NCBI RefSeq assembly: GCF_000374565.1
Contig: NZ_KB894701.1
Coordinates: forward strand, 1 to 64,000
Direction: 5' to 3'
DNA: 64,000 bases
Origin: Siminovitchia fordii DSM 16014 = CIP 108821
GTDB taxonomy: Bacteria; Bacillota; Bacilli; Bacillales; Bacillaceae_C
Program-made: the position numbers and the translations under genes
Shown here: piece after piece, positions 59,426 to 64,000 of the stretch
Layout of the letters: the number at the start of each line of letters is the position of its first letter
How positions within the stretch are numbered: the first letter of the stretch is position 1
Notes under the pieces: model-generated
Databases searched by the model: none
The model's input: the letters and a program-made list of their open reading frames with translations, nothing else
Told to the model about the DNA's origin: nothing

Positions 59426-59617
59426 CGAGCTCCCTCCCTTTTTCTTATCCATTCTATGTTTAAACCAAAAGAGTTCGAACCGTAAATCCAGCTTTTATTA
59501 CTTGGATAAAACTGCTTCTTTTCCAATTTCTTCTTGATTAAACAATCCATGATGATAAAATAAACCTTGTTTGACTGTTCCTTCTATGGAGCGTTAATTT
59601 CATCAAAGGAGTTTATC

Positions 59618-60511
59618 ATGGGAATCATTTTCACCTTATTTTTATTGGGCTTGGTCACAATAGCCAAAATCAGGCCAAATATTACTGTCTACATCCTTAC
59701 GATCAGCCTGATGGGTTTAGTGGGCTGCTCCGAAACAGACGTCAATTCTGCAGATCAGAATCAGAAAAAAGATGAGATTCATGCAGCTAGCACAGAGAAC
59801 CAAAAGGATGAGATACAAGCTGCATCTCCTTCAGAACAAGAAACTAAAGAAGAAAAATCTACTGGAACATCCGGTACAATCGAACATGTTCCCGTAACAC
59901 TTGTGAAGGCGATAGACGGCGATACGATTAAAGTCCGCTACAATGGTAAAGAGCAAAATGTACGCTACTTGCTCATTGATACTCCCGAAACCAACCACCC
60001 TCGTTTAGGCAAGCAACCGTTTGGGGAAGAGGCAAAGGAGTTAAATACGCAATTGGTCAATAGTGGTGATTTGACACTAGAGTTCGATATCGGGGAACGT
60101 GTTGACAAATACGGGAGATTGTTGGCCTATGTGTACGTCGATGGAAAGAGCGTGCAAGAAATTTTACTGGAGGAAGGCTTAGCCCGGGTTGCCTATGTTT
60201 ATCCTCCAAATACAAGGCATTTGACTCCATACGAGGAAGCTCAAAAACGAGCTAAAGAGAAAGGGATCGGCATATGGTCTATTGAAAACTATGCTACAGA
60301 TTCAGGTTTTAAAGAATCTTCAACTGGAACCCCCGGTAAATCACAGGAGCAAGCTAGTGACAGCCCAGCTTCTAAACCTAACAACGGCACGGAATATTTT
60401 CAAAACTGTACGGAACTAAGAAAGGTTTATCCGAATGGAGTACCTGAAGGCCATTCGGCCTATCAGCCAAAAATGGACAGGGATAAAGACGGATATGCCT
60501 GTGAAAGATGA
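59618..60511 (+). CDS. Secreted thermonuclease-family nuclease with Excalibur domain
   Basis: The 297-residue protein has N-terminal hydrophobic segments and a lipobox-like LVGC (SLMGLVGCSETD), suggesting surface anchoring, then a charged low-complexity linker, a staphylococcal-nuclease domain (about residues 95-225) with RYLLIDTPETNHP, FGEEAKELN and ERVDKYGRLLAYVYVDG carrying the Arg/Glu/Arg catalytic set, and a C-terminal Excalibur calcium-binding motif DRDKDGYACE. B. subtilis YncB is a related extracellular nuclease. The start at 59618 is set by AAAGGAG. A terminator follows. Confidence 0.9.
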   Translation: MGIIFTLFLLGLVTIAKIRPNITVYILTISLMGLVGCSETDVNSADQNQKKDEIHAASTENQKDEIQAASPSEQETKEEKSTGTSGTIEHVPVTLVKAIDGDTIKVRYNGKEQNVRYLLIDTPETNHPRLGKQPFGEEAKELNTQLVNSGDLTLEFDIGERVDKYGRLLAYVYVDGKSVQEILLEEGLARVAYVYPPNTRHLTPYEEAQKRAKEKGIGIWSIENYATDSGFKESSTGTPGKSQEQASDSPASKPNNGTEYFQNCTELRKVYPNGVPEGHSAYQPKMDRDKDGYACER

Positions 60512-60513
60512 GG

Positions 60514-60538
60514 AACAGCCCGGGTTGGGCTGTTTTTT
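60514..60538 (+). terminator. Terminator of the nuclease gene
   Basis: AACAGCCC/GGGCTGTT stem with a short loop and seven T residues, directly after the stop codon. Confidence 0.9.
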
Positions 60539-60713
60539 TATGTTGGTCATATCTCACTGATGCAAATAACCATTGAGACCATTAAAAAGAGCCTATACAG
60601 AAGTGGATCTCCTCTCCAGGTACGTTCCATAAAAGCGGATATCGAACCCCTAAGCATCACTCCTACCTGCCATTCTAGTGGAATAGCTGATAGTAACTAT
60701 TTTCTGTAAATAC

Positions 60714-60744
60714 AAAAAAACTGAGGGAGATCCTCAGTTTTTTA
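60714..60744 (-). terminator. Terminator of the FusB-like gene
   Basis: AAAAAACTGAGG/CCTCAGTTTTTT, 12-bp perfect stem with a 5-nt loop; the TGA stop codon (60734-60736) is part of the stem. Confidence 0.92.
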
Positions 60745-61381
60745 GGTTTTCTATGAAATTTTCAAGCCGATCCAGGGATTGCAAGTTCCCGTTGCACTCT
60801 TGACTGTCATCGCAAATATAATTCCCGCGGTTGGTATACGTTTCTTTCCCGCTCTTAACATTTGCCATGAACATTCCCACTTCTCCATGGCGATTGCATA
60901 AAGAACAAACCCCTTTTGTTTTATGCCTAAACGTTCCTTGAACTCCCATCAATTTCCCTTTGTAATCGAAAATGAGGAACTTTTTCTCGGAACGAATATC
61001 ATACCAGCCCAAATAAGTTATTTCTTTAAAATCGATATCCTTTAAAAACTGCAATTTCAATTTCTTGGCTTTAGGAAATAGTTTCCCCACCGTTTTTTCC
61101 GTTAATTGCTTAAACGGAATAATGTAAGGTTTTAGGCCTGCCAGAAAATTTTCTGCCTGAATTTCTTCTTTAATCTCGACGATTTCATCGAAAATCCGGT
61201 AATGCTCCTCCATCTCAGGAAACAGATTTATGATATTGTCCAGCGCTCCGTATTGAACGGCCTTCAGAACGTCTGGGTCTTTAACTGTAGAATGGGCATT
61301 TACCAAATGTTTCACTTGAAATTTAATAAAGTTAAATTGGTCATTTCTGATAAACGGTTGTACTTCAATATGGCTTGTCAT
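60734..61381 (-). CDS. FusB/FusC-family EF-G-binding protein
   Basis: FusB-type proteins bind elongation factor G and help release it from the ribosome, which in staphylococci gives fusidic acid resistance. The 215-residue protein has the helical N-terminal domain (IRNDQFNFIKFQVKHLVNAH) and the C-terminal zinc-binding FBP domain with four cysteines (GVCSLCNRHGEVGMF and YICDDSQECNGN). Chromosomal homologues are widespread in Bacillus and need not confer resistance. The ATG at 61381 is 9 nt after AAGGAG; the ATG at 61387 is too close. A structured leader with a short ORF precedes it. Confidence 0.88.
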   Translation of the reverse strand: MTSHIEVQPFIRNDQFNFIKFQVKHLVNAHSTVKDPDVLKAVQYGALDNIINLFPEMEEHYRIFDEIVEIKEEIQAENFLAGLKPYIIPFKQLTEKTVGKLFPKAKKLKLQFLKDIDFKEITYLGWYDIRSEKKFLIFDYKGKLMGVQGTFRHKTKGVCSLCNRHGEVGMFMANVKSGKETYTNRGNYICDDSQECNGNLQSLDRLENFIENLKN

Positions 61382-61439
61382 ACTCATTAACTCCTTATTT
61401 TTAGTATAAAAAATGGGATAGGAGACAAAGCCATTTATA

Positions 61440-61560
61440 AAAGTTAGGCGATGAATGGATCACAATCTACCTCATGCAAAGTATCGCCTGTTTTATAAGA
61501 GGCTTTGCATGAGACGCCGCAAATTCTGGCGGAAAAGTCTTCGCCATCTTATATCACCTC
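61440..61560 (-). promoter_or_regulatory. Candidate attenuator leader of the FusB-like gene
   Basis: On the minus strand an 11-bp perfect stem (CTCATGCAAAG/CTTTGCATGAG, 61503-61513 with 61471-61481) contains an inner AGGC/GCCT. The loop also holds AGGCGAT (61483-61489), which pairs perfectly with ATCGCCT (61446-61452) downstream. The two structures cannot form together, as in attenuators. The first overlaps codons of the 26-codon leader ORF. Confidence 0.5.
61467..61547 (-). CDS. Candidate 26-residue leader peptide
   Basis: ATG at 61547 follows a very strong GGAGGTGATATAAG site and opens 26 codons beginning MAKTFPPEF and ending ILCMR, closed by TAG inside the attenuator hairpin. It contains a PPE stretch, a sequence type that slows ribosomes. 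Its position about 85 nt before the FusB-like gene suggests ribosome-stalling control rather than a functional protein. Recognised by pattern only. Confidence 0.5.
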   Translation of the reverse strand: MAKTFPPEFAASHAKPLIKQAILCMR

Positions 61561-61976
61561 CAGTGAATAAACATATTGTACAACAGTTTAAGGTGTCTGG
61601 TAAGTAAAATTTTGTAAGCTTGAAGAATTTATAGTAAAAATTAATTCTGTTACTGAAAACTCATGGGAAGTATGGGCTCTCTCACAATTACATTAACTAA
61701 TCGTGGCATATACCTCATACTTGTTTCCCGTTCTCCCTATTAAAGCAGGCTGGATAGGAATTTATTGAAAATTGAATTGGTTGATTTGACCGTAGGTAGT
61801 ATTGAGGATTTTTGGTGGAGATTTCCATTCTCAAATGAATCATTATACGAGAGCAGAGCAAGACAAATATGTAAATATGACAAAATCCACCCATTTTTTA
61901 GTTTTGTCCGCATATCCCTAGCTCGTTTTACTTGGACCTGCATAATTTATATTAATCCTATAAGGTGGTGATATTC
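61561..61976. other. Gene-poor interval upstream of the YjcZ gene
   Basis: About 415 nt. Short overlapping frames on both strands lack ribosome binding sites and family resemblance. It should hold promoters for the leftward FusB-like leader and the rightward YjcZ gene. Confidence 0.45.
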
Positions 61977-62099
61977 ATGGGATTCTTTGGCTGTGGGTAC
62001 GGCGGTTACGGATATGGCGGAGGATATGGTAATTCCTTTGTATTAATCGTAGTCCTTTTCATTCTGTTGATTATTGTCGGCACAGCATTTCGTTACTAA
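61977..62099 (+). CDS. YjcZ-family small sporulation protein
   Basis: The 40-residue protein begins [20 protein letters not shown] and ends with a single hydrophobic helix ([18 protein letters not shown]). This Gly/Tyr-rich head plus one transmembrane segment is the YjcZ family of small sporulation-associated proteins. It is too short for a normal ORF search; AAGGTGGTGAT lies just upstream and a terminator follows. Confidence 0.88.
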   Translation: MGFFGCGYGGYGYGGGYGNSFVLIVVLFILLIIVGTAFRY

Positions 62100-62157
62100 C
62101 TAGCCTCCGTGTAACCGAAGCGATTCCAAATGCATTTCGACTCATCTTAACCTCCTG

Positions 62158-62184
62158 GAGCGCTTTTTTAAGCGCTCTTTTTTC
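62158..62184 (+). terminator. Terminator of the YjcZ gene
   Basis: GAGCGCTT/AAGCGCTC stem with TTTT loop, then TTTTTTC. Confidence 0.93.
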
Positions 62185-62857
62185 TATTATCTGTAAAAAA
62201 GTAACAGGCTACTCCCTGTGGGTGTACGAAAATTTCTACAACATTACATATTTCACTAATAATATATGAGAGATTATCCATACTGCTTGGACAAACTTTC
62301 TAGTCAAAACGAGTATTTTTCCAAAAAAAATATATCTCAAAGGGAATGTGGAAGTATAACCTAGAAAGATTTTCTCGAATACATAAAAAGTTGTATGTGT
62401 GGATAGATAAATTCGATACCGTTGCTTTTGAAAAACAACACCCTTACCCAAAAACAGCGGGGAGGTTATACATGTATAATACCGCTACTTATGTACAGCA
62501 CTCTGACGAAAAAATTTTTATAATTGATTTCTGACTTTATTAGACCGACCTCCTTTACGTTGCTTTTTAGCACTTTGTTTCTATTGCCTTTAATATGTAA
62601 AAAAGATGATTAAGGTATACAAGCATACTCTACAAGGAACTTTGAGAAGAATGTTTTATCAGCCTTCATATCCGATCCTATCCCGCATACAAGAAACAAC
62701 ACCAATCAAAGGTGTATTGTTATTAGAATTTTTTAATTATATAATCAATGTAATACGTACTTTCTGCGTGATGTACTTCCATTTGAAAAATCCATGATTT
62801 TAACCTGGAATAACATTTAAAGGCGAATTTGTACGGGAGTATAAGGGAGGAATTGAT
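62185..62857. other. AT-rich interval with only doubtful ORFs
   Basis: One 20-codon frame (62472-62534) follows GGGGAGGTTATAC and begins MYNTATYVQHSDEK, so it might be a micro-gene, but it matches no family known to me. Other frames lack ribosome binding sites. Confidence 0.35.
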
Positions 62858-62992
62858 ATGACAGATCAACAATCCTGGAATTTTAGTACAAAAGAGTTGT
62901 TTATTTTTGTAGTATTATATTCTTTATTTTATGGCATATTCAATTTTGCTTTCCTTTTTTTCAAAGATGTATTGTACGTCCTAACTCATTAA
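62858..62992 (+). CDS. Small membrane protein, 44 residues, unknown
   Basis: ATG 62858 follows AAGGGAGGAATTGAT, a strong ribosome binding site. The protein begins MTDQQSWNFSTKELF and continues as one long hydrophobic helix with many aromatic residues (FIFVVLYSLFYGIFNFAFLF), ending KDVLYVLTH. I do not recognise a family. Its location near YjcZ and other small ORFs hints at a sporulation role, which is inference only. Confidence 0.55.
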   Translation: MTDQQSWNFSTKELFIFVVLYSLFYGIFNFAFLFFKDVLYVLTH

Positions 62993-63183
62993 TCTTGTAC
63001 AAATATCCAGTCAAAATATAAAAAAGCTTGTGAAGCGGACGCTTTGAATTAGACTTAGTTGTGGGAAGTGTGATCAGTAAAACCTCAAAACGATCTGTAT
63101 ACCTACTGCTGGGAGATCAATATTGTAAAGTAAGATAAACATACTTCGTGGTGGTTTGAGGGTTATGTATTTCTATTGAATAA

Positions 63184-63208
63184 TGCCCGGCCGGTGCCGG
63201 GCTGTTTT
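63184..63208 (+). terminator. GC-rich hairpin with T tail
   Basis: GCCCGGC-CGGT-GCCGGGC followed by TGTTTT on the plus strand. It could terminate a rightward transcript, perhaps the 44-residue ORF gene, and lies just past the stop of the leftward 56-residue ORF. Confidence 0.65.
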
Positions 63209-63377
63209 AATTGTCGATTTTTCTACACCGACAAATAAATCTCTCGCTTTCCCGATCACGATCGTGGTGGTGATGATGGTGGTGACAATCATTATCCCAT
63301 ACTTCTCGACATCTGCAAGTCACCCGGCGCCTTCTGCGTCTGTTCCCATAATCAAACTTTTCCTCAAAAAAACACAT
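63207..63377 (-). CDS. Small Cys/His/Arg-rich protein, 56 residues, unknown
   Basis: ATG 63377 follows GGAGAGGTG on the minus strand. The protein has an acidic/aromatic start (MCFFEEKFDYG), a run of arginines, two similar CRCR motifs (VTCRCREVWDNDC and FICRCRKIDN), and between them a run of seven histidines. Composition and size resemble small spore coat or metal-binding proteins, but I cannot name a family. Six cysteines plus the His run suggest metal binding or disulfide cross-linking. Confidence 0.6.
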   Translation of the reverse strand: MCFFEEKFDYGNRRRRRRVTCRCREVWDNDCHHHHHHHDRDRESERFICRCRKIDN

Positions 63378-63656
63378 TTAACACCTCTCCTTATTATAAA
63401 TATAGAAACCGACTGACTTATTAATAATATATTGGAAAGTGCCGGAATCGATTGGACAGTCTATCTGGTATAAACGATGATTTTACTACAAGAAGAAAGT
63501 CCTCCATTTTGGAGACTTAAGATCACAAATAGGGGTGATTTCCATTATCTAAAGTCAGATCTTCTGTATATGGCCTTTTGAATTTTTATAGATAACCACT
63601 TGCCTTTAAAATATTTCGAGTTATAATTTAAACGTCAGATTTTTTGTATACCCGTG

Positions 63657-63702
63657 AAAACCCTTGGATTCAGTCCCTCAAAATGTAATCCAAGGGTTTT
63701 TT
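63657..63702. terminator. Bidirectional terminator-like hairpin
   Basis: AACCCTTGGATT/AATCCAAGGGTT, 12-bp perfect stem with TTTTTT following on the plus strand; no gene was recognised immediately to its left. Confidence 0.75.
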
Positions 63703-63727
63703 ATAATAAATCGACGAGATAAATGCA

Positions 63728-63757
63728 AAAAAGCCCCCTCAAGCCAGAGGGAGCTAT
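63728..63757 (-). terminator. Terminator of the amidase gene
   Basis: AGCTCCCTC/GAGGGGGCT hairpin with TTTTTTGC following on the minus strand, about 40 nt after the stop of the partial gene at the right edge. Confidence 0.85.
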
Positions 63758-63795
63758 GTGGAAGCAATAAACAGTTTTGCCCTTTTGTAAATGAT

Positions 63796-64000
63796 TTATC
63801 CCCGCAATTTCTTAAGCAACTGAGTATTTTGAGAAGCTGTTCCAGTGTAATTTTTAATCCCGTGTTTAGCAGCAAGTTTTTCCCGATTAGCGAAAGATGA
63901 GTCAACACCGATCGATTTGAGATAATCAACAATAGAGTTCGTTTTCATGTCACCTTTTTGTGCTGCGGGTTTGCCGGCTCTCAACTTATTTAGCAAGTCA
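63796..64000 (-). CDS. N-acetylmuramoyl-L-alanine amidase, C-terminal part (partial)
   Basis: The frame is open to the window edge; 67 codons are visible. The segment NSIVDYLKSIGVDSSFANRE with KHGIKNYTGTASQNTQLLKK is the Amidase02 C-terminal (cell-wall-binding) repeat found in Bacillus phage endolysins and related autolysins such as XlyA/CwlA-type enzymes. The preceding LLNKLRAGKPAAQKG looks like the end of a previous repeat. The catalytic domain would lie to the right. It could be a prophage lysin or a chromosomal autolysin. Confidence 0.75.
   Translation of the reverse strand, partial: DLLNKLRAGKPAAQKGDMKTNSIVDYLKSIGVDSSFANREKLAAKHGIKNYTGTASQNTQLLKKLRG

Noticed and set aside
61765-61971. 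68-codon plus-strand frame before the YjcZ gene
   Set aside because: No ribosome binding site, a frame of similar length on the opposite strand, and no family resemblance.
62236-62451. 71-codon minus-strand frame
   Set aside because: No ribosome binding site; aromatic-rich translation is expected from AT-rich DNA, and another frame overlaps it.
62606-62797. 63-codon plus-strand frame
   Set aside because: No ribosome binding site; composition fits AT-rich non-coding DNA.

Overview
The window is chromosomal DNA of an endospore-forming Bacillaceae bacterium (Bacillus sensu lato). The evidence is a B. subtilis-like gene order, sporulation genes (spoIVFA/FB, spoIIB, spo0B, spoVID, safA, bofC, lonB, ysxE), competence (comC), strong AGGAGG-type ribosome binding sites, a T-box, a glmS ribozyme and several TTG starts. 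I cannot name the species from sequence alone.

Layout. 1-2.0 kb is an accessory edge: an IS21-type transposase fragment, a methyltransferase, and decayed CPBP-protease and MerR-regulator genes. 2.2-6.2 kb holds glmS with its ribozyme, a DMT transporter and exoA. 6.2-24 kb, almost all on the minus strand, is a conserved block: bofC, yebC, a kinase-fold coat-type protein, safA, niaR (plus strand), pheB, obg, spo0B, rpmA, prp, rplU, spoIVFB/FA, minD/C, mreD/C/B, radC, maf, spoIIB. 24-30 kb carries insertions relative to the B. subtilis order (an FAD oxidoreductase and a 1031-residue hybrid double kinase) on either side of comC. 30-38 kb: folC, valS with T-box, ysxE, spoVID. 37.6-44.5 kb: the haem operon hemAXCDBL with a PerR-like box in front. 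45-55 kb: ysxD, ysxC, lonA, lonB, clpX, tig, ysoA. 55-64 kb is accessory: a CoA-transferase/acyl-CoA dehydrogenase pair, a large tandem repeat array, a saccharopine-dehydrogenase-like enzyme, a secreted nuclease, a FusB-type EF-G binding protein with a candidate attenuator leader, small sporulation-type ORFs and the end of an amidase gene.

Functional links. SpoIVFA, SpoIVFB and BofC belong to the pro-sigma-K checkpoint. SafA and SpoVID are LysM coat morphogens, and each is directly followed by a kinase-fold protein; the SafA partner keeps its catalytic residues while the SpoVID partner (YsxE) has lost them. MinCD and MreBCD control division site and cell shape. Prp sits between its substrate gene rpmA and rplU. 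LonA, LonB, ClpX and trigger factor form a protein quality-control cluster.

Most notable observations: a roughly 52-bp tandem array with strict two-type alternation between two convergent genes (57.5-58.2 kb); a 26-codon leader ORF with mutually exclusive hairpins before the FusB-like gene; a decayed partial duplication of the radC-mreB junction; 147-bp tandem repeats abutting the hemB stop codon, with related elements near hemA; loss of the nad genes beside niaR and of pheA beside pheB; and a probable CTG start. No wholly new multi-gene defence or metabolic system was recognised.
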